Shown here piece after piece: positions 25,377 to 34,899 of a stretch of DNA of 64,000 nt. The translations under genes were made by a program, and so were the position numbers. The DNA is from Mesorhizobium sp. (GTDB lineage: Bacteria > Pseudomonadota > Alphaproteobacteria > Rhizobiales > Rhizobiaceae), in the NCBI GenBank assembly GCA_004020365.1, contig SAQR01000013.1, positions 1-64,000 on the forward strand. Reading direction: 5' to 3'. The notes beneath the pieces were generated by a model. That model made no database searches and was not told where the DNA came from. It was given only the letters and a program-made list of their open reading frames with translations. Within the stretch, counting starts at the first letter, position 1. The number at the start of each line of letters is the position of its first letter.

Positions 25377-26783
25377 TCACTCGCAAATTGTAATTGGCTC
25401 GCGGCAGAAGCCGCCGCCCCGGCGAGCCCCGGCGGCCCGCGCTCTGACCCTGCACTCATCGCGGGTTTCCGCCCTGCAAACGCGAGCTGGCCAGCTCGCG
25501 CTCGGAGTAGCGGCGGCACGCTGCTGTTCCGGTGTCGGTCGTGGCCGGGTGTTCGGGTTGTTCGCACGGCGGGGTTCTTCTATCGAATTCGGCCGGGCAA
25601 CCACCGGACATACGCGAGCTGTGCTTTCTTCCAATTGCTTCAAAGCAACTGTTGTCGGTTTCGCCATGTCGATCTCAGCGCCGGAGTAGCGAGCGAAACG
25701 GCGCAACGCCTCCCGGGTTCTCCCACCCCAGATGCCGTCTGGGTTTCCCGGATTACACCCAACGCGGCCAAGCTCTCGCTGTATCCGCTTCGCCAGCTCG
25801 TTCGGGGCGTCTTCTTGGCTGGCGTCCGATTGATGATCTGCATTCTCCAACTGTTGAATTTGGAGTCTGGCGAGAGGCACAAATAGGCCGTCCGGGTACA
25901 GTTGAAGATAATCGTTTAACGCTCCGCTGCTTTTGGAGTCGCGGATTGCGGTCCACAACTCGATTTCCGTTAGGCTCGCATCTCGGCTGCTGTTGTTGGC
26001 TGGCGAAACTGCCGTTGCGCCACGAGGAGGGGCAATGAAAATTTCCCTGCCAGGCAGCGATCCATACGTGAATGGTTCCTGCTTGCCGCCTGTCGCGGCC
26101 AGAACAGTGTCGCGAACCTTGCGGAACACGAATTGGATGTCTACCCCGGGTTCACCCAGATGCGCCAACAACCCTGCCGTGTAGGGACTGTTCCGTCCCG
26201 CTCCATCGAATGCGGTTGTACCTTCCTTCGCCGCGTACCCGACCAAGGTTCCGGCTGCCGGTTCAATCGCAGCCAGGCCTCTGCCAATGGAACGCGTTGC
26301 ATTTGATCTTCGCATGGCCGCGACAAAAGGATTGTCCCGGCAAGCATCAAGTAGAACCACCCGCACGCCGGAGACACGGGACAACGCGTTCATCACCAAA
26401 TCCAGCGGGATTGCCTCAAACTCCACGTCGGAATCAGCGCTCAGGCTGACATCTGTAGGAACGAGAAAATTTCTATTCTCAACCTCAACCCCATGTCCCG
26501 CGAAGAAGATTATTGCGAAATCAGCACCTTCCGCCGCGCGACCGAACTCCTGCAGAGCTTTCCTGAACGCGGTATGGTCTAAGTCTATCTTGCGAGACAC
26601 TTTGAACCCTACCTTTGAGAGCAAGGTCGCCATGTCAGCAGCGTCTTTGTTCGGATTGGGAAGTTTAGCGACCCGTTGATAGTTCGAATTGCCGATCACC
26701 AGCGCAACGCGTTTTTCAGCCCACGCCACTTCCAGCCCGCCGATCAGAGCAATGACAGCAAGCGCGATGTTGAAGAGGCGCAT
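25377..26783 (-). CDS. Exported caspase-fold protease with peptidoglycan-binding domain
   Basis: A 468-aa protein. The signal peptide MRLFNIALAVIALIGGLEVAWA precedes EKRVALVIGNSNYQRV. The catalytic dyad is His97 in IIFFAGHGVEV and Cys148 in VVLLDACRDNP. A peptidoglycan-binding-like repeat (IQRELGRVGCNPGNPDGIWGGRTREALRRF) follows at ~345-385, then a Pro/Arg-rich tail with several cysteines. Residues ~290-330 (ELWTAIRDSKSSGALNDYLQLYPDG) match the helical linker often seen in such proteins. It faces the lectin-tailed caspase gene tail-to-tail with 122 bp between them. Confidence 0.88.
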   Translation of the reverse strand: MRLFNIALAVIALIGGLEVAWAEKRVALVIGNSNYQRVAKLPNPNKDAADMATLLSKVGFKVSRKIDLDHTAFRKALQEFGRAAEGADFAIIFFAGHGVEVENRNFLVPTDVSLSADSDVEFEAIPLDLVMNALSRVSGVRVVLLDACRDNPFVAAMRRSNATRSIGRGLAAIEPAAGTLVGYAAKEGTTAFDGAGRNSPYTAGLLAHLGEPGVDIQFVFRKVRDTVLAATGGKQEPFTYGSLPGREIFIAPPRGATAVSPANNSSRDASLTEIELWTAIRDSKSSGALNDYLQLYPDGLFVPLARLQIQQLENADHQSDASQEDAPNELAKRIQRELGRVGCNPGNPDGIWGGRTREALRRFARYSGAEIDMAKPTTVALKQLEESTARVCPVVARPNSIEEPRRANNPNTRPRPTPEQQRAAATPSASWPARVCRAETRDECRVRARAAGARRGGGFCREPITICE

Positions 26784-26966
26784 TTCAGCCCCGTGCACTG
26801 CTTCAGCCGCATATTAGCGGCACCCGACCGAAGCTTGACCAGTCAGGCCCACGCTTGCAAGTCACTATCTGTTGCGGGATGGCCTTTCAGCCAAGCAAGC
26901 CGAATTTCCAGCATCCTTGCGTGGGCCGACAAATTGTCTGTGACAGTTCAGCTCCTGGCCCATGCT

Positions 26967-28130
26967 TTACCGCGCCAGATCCGCCACCACGGCGTCTAGC
27001 ACGATCATGCCGGCCGGCGTGGCGCGCAGGCGGGCATTGCCGATCGGCGCCACAAGCCCCTCGCCCTGCAGCATCGACAGCCGCGCCGTCGACAGGCGGC
27101 GGCCGGAAAACGCTTCGTAGCGCGAGAGGTCGATGCCCTCGGCCAGCCTCAGCCCCATCAAGAGGAACTCGTCGGCCTCTTCCGAGCGCGTCAGGATCTC
27201 GCCGCCAGTGACGCCATGGCCCTTGGCCTCGACCAGATTGGCCCAGGTTTCCGGCATTCGTTCGGCGATCGTCACCACGCGACGGCCGTTTTCGACGAAG
27301 CGGCCATGCGCGCCGGGACCGACGCCGACATATTCGCCATAGCGCCAATAGGTGAGATTGTGCCGGCTTTCGGCGCCTGATCTGGCGTGGTTCGAAATCT
27401 CGTAGGCCGGCAGCCCATGCGCGGTGGTGATCTCCTGCGTCAGCGCATAGAGATCGGCGGCATGGTCATTGTCGGGAATTGCGAATTTTTTGGCCGCATG
27501 CAGCGCGTGGAACGGCGTGCCTTCCTCGATGGTCAACTGGTAGAGCGACAAATGGTCGGCGGCGTGGCCGATCGCCTGCTCGAGCTCCGTCTGCCACGCT
27601 TCCGGTGTCTGGCCGGGCCGTGCGTAGATCAGGTCGAACGACAGCCGCGGAAAAATCTCACGCGCCAGGCCAATTGCATGCAGCGCTTCAGCGACATTGT
27701 GCAGCCGGCCGAGAAAGCGCAGATCCTTGTCGTTCAGCGCCTGCACGCCGAGCGACACCCGATTGACGCCTGCCGCCCGGTAGCCGCGAAAGCGCTCGGC
27801 CTCGACCGAAGACGGGTTGGCTTCCAGCGTCACTTCGATGCCGGCGGGCACCGTCCAGTTCTTCGCCACCGCGTCCAGCACCGTCGCCACCGTTTGCGGC
27901 TTCATCAGCGATGGCGTGCCGCCGCCGAGAAAAATGCTGGTCACCTCGCGCGGTCCGGTGCGGTGGCGCATCGTCGCAAGCTCGGTCTCGAAGGCGCGCG
28001 CAAAACGCTCCTGATCGGCCGGCTGGTGGCGGACATGACTGTTGAAGTCGCAATACGGGCACTTGGCCGCGCAGAACGGCCAGTGAACGTAGACGCCGAA
28101 ACCGGGGCTGCGGTCGAGCAGCATGGTCAT
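26967..28130 (-). CDS. hemW: Radical SAM heme chaperone / coproporphyrinogen III oxidase-like protein
   Basis: A 387-aa protein of the HemN/HemW family. The radical SAM cluster motif is [13 protein letters not shown], followed by [30 protein letters not shown] and [21 protein letters not shown]. The extra N-terminal extension of true HemN is absent, so HemW (heme delivery) is more likely than oxygen-independent coproporphyrinogen oxidase. It begins inside the rdgB stop codon (ATGA overlap), in a run of coupled genes VOC-rdgB-hemW. Confidence 0.93.
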   Translation of the reverse strand: MTMLLDRSPGFGVYVHWPFCAAKCPYCDFNSHVRHQPADQERFARAFETELATMRHRTGPREVTSIFLGGGTPSLMKPQTVATVLDAVAKNWTVPAGIEVTLEANPSSVEAERFRGYRAAGVNRVSLGVQALNDKDLRFLGRLHNVAEALHAIGLAREIFPRLSFDLIYARPGQTPEAWQTELEQAIGHAADHLSLYQLTIEEGTPFHALHAAKKFAIPDNDHAADLYALTQEITTAHGLPAYEISNHARSGAESRHNLTYWRYGEYVGVGPGAHGRFVENGRRVVTIAERMPETWANLVEAKGHGVTGGEILTRSEEADEFLLMGLRLAEGIDLSRYEAFSGRRLSTARLSMLQGEGLVAPIGNARLRATPAGMIVLDAVVADLAR

Positions 28131-28789
28131 TTCACGGCCGATCTCGCCAAATCCAGTCTGGCCAGCGCGAATTTCTGGAAGGCGCGGGCGCGATGCGACA
28201 ATGCCGTCGGCTGGCCGGGCTTCCAGCCATGTTTCTCCTCTGCGGTCATCTCTCCGAAGGTCTTTTCGAATCCGTCCGGCACGAACACCGGGTCGTAGCC
28301 GAAGCCGAGCTCGCCGCGCGGCGGCCATATCAGCGTGCCCTCGACCTCGCCGCGGAAATATTCGGCCGCGCCGTCGGGAAAGGCCAGGCAGATGACGGCG
28401 ACGAAGCGGCCCTTGCGCTGCGCTGGATCAACCGCGCCGACTTCCTGCAACGCCACTTCGGCTCGCTGCATCGCCATGCCGAAGTCGCGGGACCCGTCCG
28501 GCGCCTCGGCCCAGTTGGCGGTGTAGACGCCGGGCGCTCCGCCCAGTGCATCGACACACAGGCCGGAATCGTCCGACAATGCCGGCAGGCCTGTCGCCTT
28601 GGCGGCGGCAAAGGCCTTGATATAGGCGTTCTCCTCGAAAGTGGTTCCGGTCTCGTCCGGCTCCGGCAGGCCATAGTCCTTGGCCGACTTCGCTTCTATG
28701 CCGAACGGCGCCATCAGATCGGCGAATTCGCGCAATTTGCCTGAATTGTGGCTGGCGACAACGATCTCATGTCCATCAAGCGAATGCAT
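28127..28789 (-). CDS. rdgB: Non-canonical purine NTP pyrophosphatase (dITP/XTP)
   Basis: A 220-aa Ham1/RdgB enzyme that hydrolyses dITP and XTP to keep damaged purines out of nucleic acid. Motifs: [13 protein letters not shown] near the N-terminus, [28 protein letters not shown] (catalytic Asp/Glu), [10 protein letters not shown], and [15 protein letters not shown] with LSHRARAFQ near the end. Length is typical. It overlaps hemW by 4 bp and the VOC gene by one base. Confidence 0.97.
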   Translation of the reverse strand: MHSLDGHEIVVASHNSGKLREFADLMAPFGIEAKSAKDYGLPEPDETGTTFEENAYIKAFAAAKATGLPALSDDSGLCVDALGGAPGVYTANWAEAPDGSRDFGMAMQRAEVALQEVGAVDPAQRKGRFVAVICLAFPDGAAEYFRGEVEGTLIWPPRGELGFGYDPVFVPDGFEKTFGEMTAEEKHGWKPGQPTALSHRARAFQKFALARLDLARSAVK

Positions 28790-29199
28790 CAGATGCCCCA
28801 GATTCTTGGCTCGGCGAATTCGATCGAATTGCCGGAGGGGTCGCGAATATAGATCGAGCTACCCCCCTGCGGCCATTCGAACTCGCTTTCGATGGCGATT
28901 TTCTTCCGCTCAAGATGCGCTCTCCAGCGCACGATCTCGTCCGCGCTCGCCGCAAAGCAGAGATGGCCGTCGCCGACCGTGCCGTGCGGCGGCACCTTCA
29001 GCTTGGCATCGGGCGCCGGCGGCACCCTGGTCGCCTCGGCGTTGAAGATGAGCAGCACGCCGTCCCCGCAACGGAAAAAAAGATGCCTGCCGTCGACCTT
29101 GCCCAGCAGATCGAGCCCGAGCACATCGGTGTAGAATTTTTCCGCAGCGGCGAGGTCTGTGACGTAGAGCGCTGATTCGAGGATAGCGGAGGGAGTCAC
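28789..29199 (-). CDS. VOC-family (glyoxalase/bleomycin-resistance fold) protein
   Basis: A 136-aa vicinal-oxygen-chelate protein with the paired beta-alpha-beta pattern: [45 protein letters not shown], and [21 protein letters not shown], whose terminal Glu and an internal His are the expected metal ligands. The start codon is GTG. The substrate is unknown. It overlaps rdgB by one base (TGATG arrangement). Confidence 0.85.
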   Translation of the reverse strand: MTPSAILESALYVTDLAAAEKFYTDVLGLDLLGKVDGRHLFFRCGDGVLLIFNAEATRVPPAPDAKLKVPPHGTVGDGHLCFAASADEIVRWRAHLERKKIAIESEFEWPQGGSSIYIRDPSGNSIEFAEPRIWGI

Positions 29200-29206
29200 G
29201 ACAGGA

Positions 29207-29923
29207 CTACGCCACAGCCATCTGCTGCAGGCTGACCAGTCGCGTAATACCTTTCTTGGCCAATTCCATCAGCGCCGCAAATTGCTCTTCCGAGAAAGGC
29301 TCGCCCTCGGCCGTGCCCTGTATCTCGACGATGCCGCCCTTGCCGGTCATGACGAAATTGGCGTCGGTACCGGCCGATGAATCCTCGAGATAGTCGAGGT
29401 CGATGACCGGCTGGCCGTCGTGGATGCCACAGGAGATAGCCGCGACATGGTCCTTCAGCACCTTTGCGACACTGGCCATCTGCCGGGCTTCCATCCAGCG
29501 CAGGCAGTCGTAAAGCGCCACCCAGCCGCCGGTGATCGAGGCGGTGCGCGTGCCGCCATCTGCCTGGATCACGTCGCAGTCGACGGTGATCTGCTGCTCA
29601 CCCAGCGCCTGCAGATCGACCACTGCGCGCAGCGAACGGCCGATCAGCCTCTGGATTTCCAGTGTGCGGCCGCCTTGCTTGCCAGCCGAAGCCTCGCGGC
29701 GCATGCGCTCGCCGGTCGAGCGCGGCAGCATGCCGTATTCCGCCGTCACCCAGCCCTTGCCGGAATTGCGCATCCAGCCCGGCACCTTTTCCTCGAGGCT
29801 GGCGGTGCAAAGCACGTGGGTGTCGCCGAACTTCACCAGGCACGAGCCTTCCGCGTGCTTGGAGACGCCGCGCTCAAAGGAGATGGCGCGCATTTCGTCG
29901 AATTGGCGTTTGGAAGGGCGCAT
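29207..29923 (-). CDS. rph: Ribonuclease PH
   Basis: A 238-aa phosphorolytic exoribonuclease that trims tRNA 3' ends. Motifs include [12 protein letters not shown] at the N-terminus, the RNA-binding [59 protein letters not shown] with active-site Asp, and [38 protein letters not shown]. Length normal. Divergent from hrcA with about 135 bp between starts, an arrangement common in alphaproteobacteria. Confidence 0.98.
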   Translation of the reverse strand: MRPSKRQFDEMRAISFERGVSKHAEGSCLVKFGDTHVLCTASLEEKVPGWMRNSGKGWVTAEYGMLPRSTGERMRREASAGKQGGRTLEIQRLIGRSLRAVVDLQALGEQQITVDCDVIQADGGTRTASITGGWVALYDCLRWMEARQMASVAKVLKDHVAAISCGIHDGQPVIDLDYLEDSSAGTDANFVMTGKGGIVEIQGTAEGEPFSEEQFAALMELAKKGITRLVSLQQMAVA

Positions 29924-30059
29924 TCAGGCTTCTTTCTTGTCGTTTTAGGGTTCGTGGCCGGCTTGTAGCCGCACGCGACGAGAGGCGCAAAGGAAAATGG
30001 ACCAGTTGCGCGGGCGCGGCCGAAGTCTATATCTTTGGGCCGGAGGTATTTGGCTCGAA

Positions 30060-31175
30060 ATGACCAAGGCAGTCGATCCCAGTTCCCAGTCGGCGGCAGC
30101 GCTCCAATCGCCCGCGCTTCAATCGCCCGCGCTTCAATCACTCGACATGCGCTCGCGCGACATCTTTCGGCGCATTGTCGATTCCTATCTGAAGGACGGC
30201 GAGCCGGTCGGCTCGCGCAGCCTGTCGCGAATCCTGCCGTCTTCGCTTTCGCCGGCCACCATCCGCAATGTGATGAGCGACCTCGAGCATCTCGGCCTGA
30301 TCTACGCGCCGCATATCTCAGCCGGCCGATTGCCGACCCAGGCCGGCCTGCGCTTCTTCGTCGATGCCTTCATGGAGCTTGGCGATCTCTCGGACGAGGA
30401 GCGCCGCACCATCGAGGCGCAGGTGCGCGCCTCCGGCTCTGGTGCGACACTGGAGCACATGCTCACCGAGGCCAGCCAGATGCTGTCCGGCATGTCGCGC
30501 GGCGCCGGGCTCGTGCTTGCCGCCAAGAACGAGGTGGCGCTCAAGCATATCGAATTCATCCAGCTCGAGCCGAACAAGGCGCTGGCCGTTCTGGTGTCGC
30601 AGAACGGCGATGTCGAAAACCGTGTTGTCGACCTGCCTGCCGGCATCACCGTCTCGCAACTGCACGAAGCCTCGAATTTCCTCAACGCCCATATCCGCGG
30701 CCGCACGCTGGCCGAGGCGCGGGTCGAGATCGCCCGCATCAAGGAAGAAACCAAGGCCGCCCTCGACACACTGTCGCAGGATTTGGTCGAGAAGGGCCTT
30801 GCGGTCTGGGCGGGCGCCGAGAGCGGCTTGCCGGCGCGTCTCATCGTGCGCGGCCGCGCCAATCTGCTGGAAAATGTCACCGCCCAGGCCGACATCGAGT
30901 TGCTGCGGCATTTGTTCGAGGATCTGGAGACGCAGGACGGGCTGATCCAGCTTCTCGACCTCGCCGAGGAAGGCTCCGGCGTGCGCATCTTCATCGGCTC
31001 GGAAAACAAGCTGTTTTCGCTGTCGGGGTCGTCGCTGGTCGTGGCGCCCTATCGCGACAAGGACGCCCGCGTCATCGGCGCGCTCGGCGTCATCGGTCCG
31101 ACCCGGCTGAACTATGCACGCATCGTGCCGATGGTCGACTATACCGCGCAGCTTATTTCCCGCATGCTACGATAA
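30060..31175 (+). CDS. hrcA: Heat-inducible transcription repressor HrcA
   Basis: A 371-aa repressor that binds CIRCE operators of chaperone genes. An N-terminal winged helix (SRDIFRRIVDSYLKDGEPVGSRSL, then LSPATIRNVMSDLEHLGLIYAPHISAGRLPT) is followed by the GAF-like dimer domain (EFIQLEPNKALAVLVSQNGDVENRVVDLPAG) and IFIGSENKLFSLSGSSLVVAPY. The first ~30 residues contain a repeated ALQSP segment from a 15-bp tandem repeat. I place the start at MTKAVDPSSQ, with GGAGG about 13 bases upstream. grpE is not the next gene here; a small protein follows. Confidence 0.96.
   Translation: MTKAVDPSSQSAAALQSPALQSPALQSLDMRSRDIFRRIVDSYLKDGEPVGSRSLSRILPSSLSPATIRNVMSDLEHLGLIYAPHISAGRLPTQAGLRFFVDAFMELGDLSDEERRTIEAQVRASGSGATLEHMLTEASQMLSGMSRGAGLVLAAKNEVALKHIEFIQLEPNKALAVLVSQNGDVENRVVDLPAGITVSQLHEASNFLNAHIRGRTLAEARVEIARIKEETKAALDTLSQDLVEKGLAVWAGAESGLPARLIVRGRANLLENVTAQADIELLRHLFEDLETQDGLIQLLDLAEEGSGVRIFIGSENKLFSLSGSSLVVAPYRDKDARVIGALGVIGPTRLNYARIVPMVDYTAQLISRMLR
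30099..30145 (+). repeat. 15-bp in-frame tandem repeat at the hrcA N-terminus
   Basis: CAATCGCCCGCGCTT occurs exactly at 30105-30119 and again at 30120-30134, with partial units before and after. It encodes ALQSP-ALQSP-ALQS ahead of the DNA-binding domain. Confidence 0.85.
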
Positions 31176-31211
31176 GCGCGTCGCACGGATCTCTTCAAAC
31201 GCGACACGCTT
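31174..31211. repeat. Inverted repeat downstream of hrcA
   Basis: AAGCGCGTCGC (31174-31184) pairs with GCGACACGCTT (31201-31211) with one mismatch and a 16-base loop. It lies directly after the hrcA stop and before a small gene. No T-run follows, so it is more likely a decayed dispersed repeat or a transcript-stabilising hairpin than a terminator. Confidence 0.5.
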
Positions 31212-31234
31212 TAGGGAACCTCAAGGAGAAAAAA

Positions 31235-31432
31235 ATGGCGCTGGAATCATTCAAGGCTCAGATCAGCCTGTTGCTCGAGCAGATGATCAACCAGCCCGAG
31301 GATCAGCATGAAGTGCAGGAGCAGTTGCGCGAAAAGCTGGGGGAGATGCGCGCCATGGGCCTGCCGCTGCCGGCCGATCTCGTCGCGCTGGAAAAGCGCC
31401 TCGACGACGATTTCTACGCCGCCGGAAACTGA
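31235..31432 (+). CDS. Small conserved-looking hypothetical protein
   Basis: A 65-aa protein with a strong ribosome-binding site (AAGGAGAAAAAA before the ATG). It is acidic and helical (SLLLEQMINQPEDQHEVQEQLREKLGEMRAMG), ending LEKRLDDDFYAAGN. No family recognised. It follows hrcA by 59 bp on the same strand and may be transcribed with it. Confidence 0.6.
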   Translation: MALESFKAQISLLLEQMINQPEDQHEVQEQLREKLGEMRAMGLPLPADLVALEKRLDDDFYAAGN

Positions 31433-31466
31433 GCCCGAAAGGTTCAGGGACTGCAAGCCGACCTGC

Positions 31467-31593
31467 GAATATGAGGATTTCACGACTGGCTTTGTCGTCC
31501 GGGGCCGACCGGCCGGTGTCGCGGTGGCCAAGGATGGCGCGCTGGTCGTCGCCGAGGACGGTCACGGGTTCCATCTGGCGCGTCACTTACGGT
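31467..31593 (+). pseudogene. C-terminal remnant of a PQQ-dependent sugar (sorbosone-type) dehydrogenase
   Basis: Translation reads EYEDFTTGFVVRGRPAGVAV then AKDGALVVAED in one frame. After an extra base near 31560 it continues VTGSIWRVTYG in the next frame. Together these match the conserved end of sorbosone-type/PQQ-dependent sugar dehydrogenases (GRPVG-DGSLLVADD-IWRVTY pattern, from memory). There is no start codon, no upstream body of the enzyme, and a frameshift, so it is a dead fragment of about 42 codons. Confidence 0.7.
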
Positions 31594-31669
31594 CGAGGAT
31601 GTATTCAGGGTGCGACCCCTCGGATATTTTCAAACGGCAGACTAGCTTGCGCGGCCGAAGGCTTTATCC

Positions 31670-31712
31670 TGCCTGACTCACTTAGTTGCCTGACTCACTT
31701 AATTGCCTGACC
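31670..31712. repeat. 17-bp tandem repeat upstream of cysK
   Basis: TGCCTGACTCACTTAGT (31670-31686) is followed directly by TGCCTGACTCACTTAAT (31687-31703) and by a decayed third unit beginning TGCCTGACC. It ends about 34 bp before the cysK start, within its likely promoter or leader. Confidence 0.85.
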
Positions 31713-31745
31713 CTTGCCCATCTGACCTCTGGGGAGCGAAAACCA

Positions 31746-32726
<981 letters not shown>

Positions 32727-32801
32727 GGCATATTGGTATTTGTGCCGGGCCCGCGGTTGCGGTTTCCTGCGCTTCCGTATCGCCCGCTAATTGTCGAAGC
32801 C

Positions 32802-32991
32802 GGCGCTGCCCCTCACCTGCCTGCCGGCATCCTCTCCCCGTAAACGGGGCGAGGGGCGCTCTCATTTGACGGCTTCGCCAATCGCCAGCGTTGCAGGAAA
32901 TCGTTGCAGAAAAAAGTGCCGACACCGCGACCAGTCTCTTTCTCCCCGTTCACGGGGAGAAATGCCCGGCAGGGCAATGAGGGGCAGCGCC
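32802..32991. repeat. 190-bp palindromic element with 14-bp terminal inverted repeats
   Basis: GGCGCTGCCCCTCA (32802-32815) is inverted exactly as TGAGGGGCAGCGCC (32978-32991). Inside are two further short palindromes (CTCCCCGTAAACGGGG near 32833 and TCTCCCCGTTCACGGGGAGA near 32941). It shares ends with the element at 13849-13969. The 327-bp interval 32727-33053 between cysK and the sigma-factor gene holds only this element. Confidence 0.75.
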
Positions 32992-33053
32992 AGCGCTCGG
33001 CCTTAGACCCCAAAACATCGGATCATGTCTGACCCCCGGCCTTTTTCCGGGCC

Positions 33054-34304
33054 TCATTCTTCGGCTGCGAGCCCTGCCCGCCGTTCCTGCAGGAATCGGC
33101 GCACGGCTGGATCCCGTTCGAGACCGATCGCCCGGTTATAGGCCTCGGCCGCTTCCCGAGTTTGGCCGAGTCTGGCCAGGAGGCCGGCGCGGGCGGCCCA
33201 ATAAGGCTGATAATCATGCAGCCGTTTGTCGTCGCCAAGCCCATCAAGTGCGCTCAATCCCGCCGCGGCGCCGTCGGCCTCGGCGATGGCCACCGCGCGG
33301 TTAATCGATACAACCGGCGAGCCGGCAATCACCGACAGCGCGTCATAGAGCTGTTTGATCGCGGCCCAGTCGGTCCGGCCGGTCAGCCGCCGCGTCGTAT
33401 GGGCGGATTGCACGGCTGCCTCGAGCTGGTAGCGGCCGACGACGCCCTTGGTGGCGGCGCGCCTGAGCAGGGTCTCGGCTTCGTCGATCAAGCCGCCGTC
33501 CCACAGCGCAAGCTCCTGCTCGGCCAATGGCACATAGTCTCCGGCGGCGTTGCGCCGCGCCGCACGCCGTGCCTCGGCAAACAGCATCAGCGCCAGCAGG
33601 CCGAGCGCTTCCGGCTCATCCGGCATCAGCGACGCCACCAGCCGGCCGAGCCAGATGCCTTCGGTCGCGAGATTGCGGCGGCGGGTTTCGGTGCCGTCCG
33701 GGTCGGACCAGCCTTCGGCGAACGCCGCGTAGATCGCTTCCAGCACCGCGTCCAGCCGCTCGCCAAGCTCTGCCCGCTCCGGCACGCGGAACGGAATGCC
33801 GGTCTCGCGGATGCGGCTTTTGGCGCGCACCAGGCGCTGGCCCATCGTTGCCGGCGACACCAGGAAGGCCGAGGCGATCGTCGCCGCGTCGAAGCCCAAA
33901 ATGGTCTGCAGGATCAGCGGCGCGCGCACGCCGGCCTCGATCGCCGGATGGGCGCAGGCAAACATCAGCCGCAGCCGCTCGTCGGGCAGGTCTTCATCGG
34001 CCGTGCGGGCCTCGATCTCCTCGGCGATCAGCCTGAGATGGTCGCGGCCCGCCTCGCTGGTCAGCCGCCGCCGGATCGCGTCGACGCCGCGTCTGCGCGC
34101 CACCGCCAGCAGCCAGGCTTCGGGCTTCTGCGGCACGCTGGTTTGCGGCCAGCGCTCCAGCGCCGCCGCAAAGGCGTCGGCCAGCGCGTCCTCGGCGCCG
34201 GCCACGTCGCGCGTGCGGGCGGCGAGGAAGGCGATGAGCTTGCCGTAGCTTTGCCGGGCGGCCGCTTCCGCCGCCGCCCGGGCGACCTCCAAGTTATTCG
34301 TCAT
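33054..34304 (-). CDS. ECF sigma factor with C-terminal TPR-like domain (ECF42-type)
   Basis: A 416-aa protein. Sigma region 2 is near ARQSYGKLIAFLAARTRDVAGAEDALADAFAAALERWP, with PEAWLLAVARRRGVDAIRRR following. Region 4 is ILGFDAATIASAFLVSPATMGQRLVRAKSRIR. A long C-terminal helical domain follows (for example GRYQLEAAVQSAHTTRR), ending in TPR-like sequence (YWAARAGLLARLGQTREAAEAYNRAIGL). This architecture, and a DGPF/YCII protein encoded directly upstream with TGATG overlap, define the ECF42 group as known. No anti-sigma factor gene is visible. Confidence 0.9.
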   Translation of the reverse strand: MTNNLEVARAAAEAAARQSYGKLIAFLAARTRDVAGAEDALADAFAAALERWPQTSVPQKPEAWLLAVARRRGVDAIRRRLTSEAGRDHLRLIAEEIEARTADEDLPDERLRLMFACAHPAIEAGVRAPLILQTILGFDAATIASAFLVSPATMGQRLVRAKSRIRETGIPFRVPERAELGERLDAVLEAIYAAFAEGWSDPDGTETRRRNLATEGIWLGRLVASLMPDEPEALGLLALMLFAEARRAARRNAAGDYVPLAEQELALWDGGLIDEAETLLRRAATKGVVGRYQLEAAVQSAHTTRRLTGRTDWAAIKQLYDALSVIAGSPVVSINRAVAIAEADGAAAGLSALDGLGDDKRLHDYQPYWAARAGLLARLGQTREAAEAYNRAIGLERDPAVRRFLQERRAGLAAEE

Positions 34305-34657
34305 CACATGGTTTGTTCCCAGATCGGCCGCACCTCGACCGTGCCGGTGCTGGCAGCCGGGCATCGCGCCGCCCAGGCAATAGCCGCGTCGGCGTCCTCC
34401 GCCTCGATCATGTAGAAACCGGCGAGCTGCTCCTTGGTATCGGCATAGGGACCGTCGAGCACGTTGGTCTTGCCGTTGGCCATCCGCACCGAGGTCGCGG
34501 CTTGGGTCGGCTTCAGCCGGTCGCCGGCCAACCAGGAGCCGGACTTTTTCAACGCCTCGGTATAGGCGCCATAGGCTGCGCTGATCTCGTAGGTCTTCTC
34601 CGTCGGCGCGGCCGACATCGCGGCTTCGTTCACGTAGATCAATAGCATGTATCGCAT
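34304..34657 (-). CDS. DGPF/YCII-related protein, partner of the ECF sigma factor
   Basis: A 117-aa protein starting MRYMLLIYVNEAAM, typical of DGPF-domain proteins, with LDGPYADTKEQLAGFYMIEAEDADAAIAWAARCP (the family motif reads LDGPY here). GGAGAAG lies just before the ATG. Its stop codon overlaps the sigma-factor start as TGATG, showing translational coupling. Such proteins are the conserved neighbours of ECF42 sigma factors, but their biochemical role is not known. Confidence 0.9.
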   Translation of the reverse strand: MRYMLLIYVNEAAMSAAPTEKTYEISAAYGAYTEALKKSGSWLAGDRLKPTQAATSVRMANGKTNVLDGPYADTKEQLAGFYMIEAEDADAAIAWAARCPAASTGTVEVRPIWEQTM

Positions 34658-34899
34658 GGTCTTCTCCATTTTCGATGGCCGCATCGTTGCGAGCCGACCG
34701 AATGTCGCGCGGTCTCGCGCGATTTCGACAGGCTCTGCGAAAATCTTTCGGCTCCGATCGCATATCGCGCAAGCGGCCGTCCGTTGCGGCATCACTGAGC
34801 CGTTCGTCTAATGGATATTATTGCGGGTTGGCATTTCCCGCCCGCTGTCTAAACTCGCCTCGGGTCGCGCGGTGGCAGATATTTCAGGGAGGAGATCAC

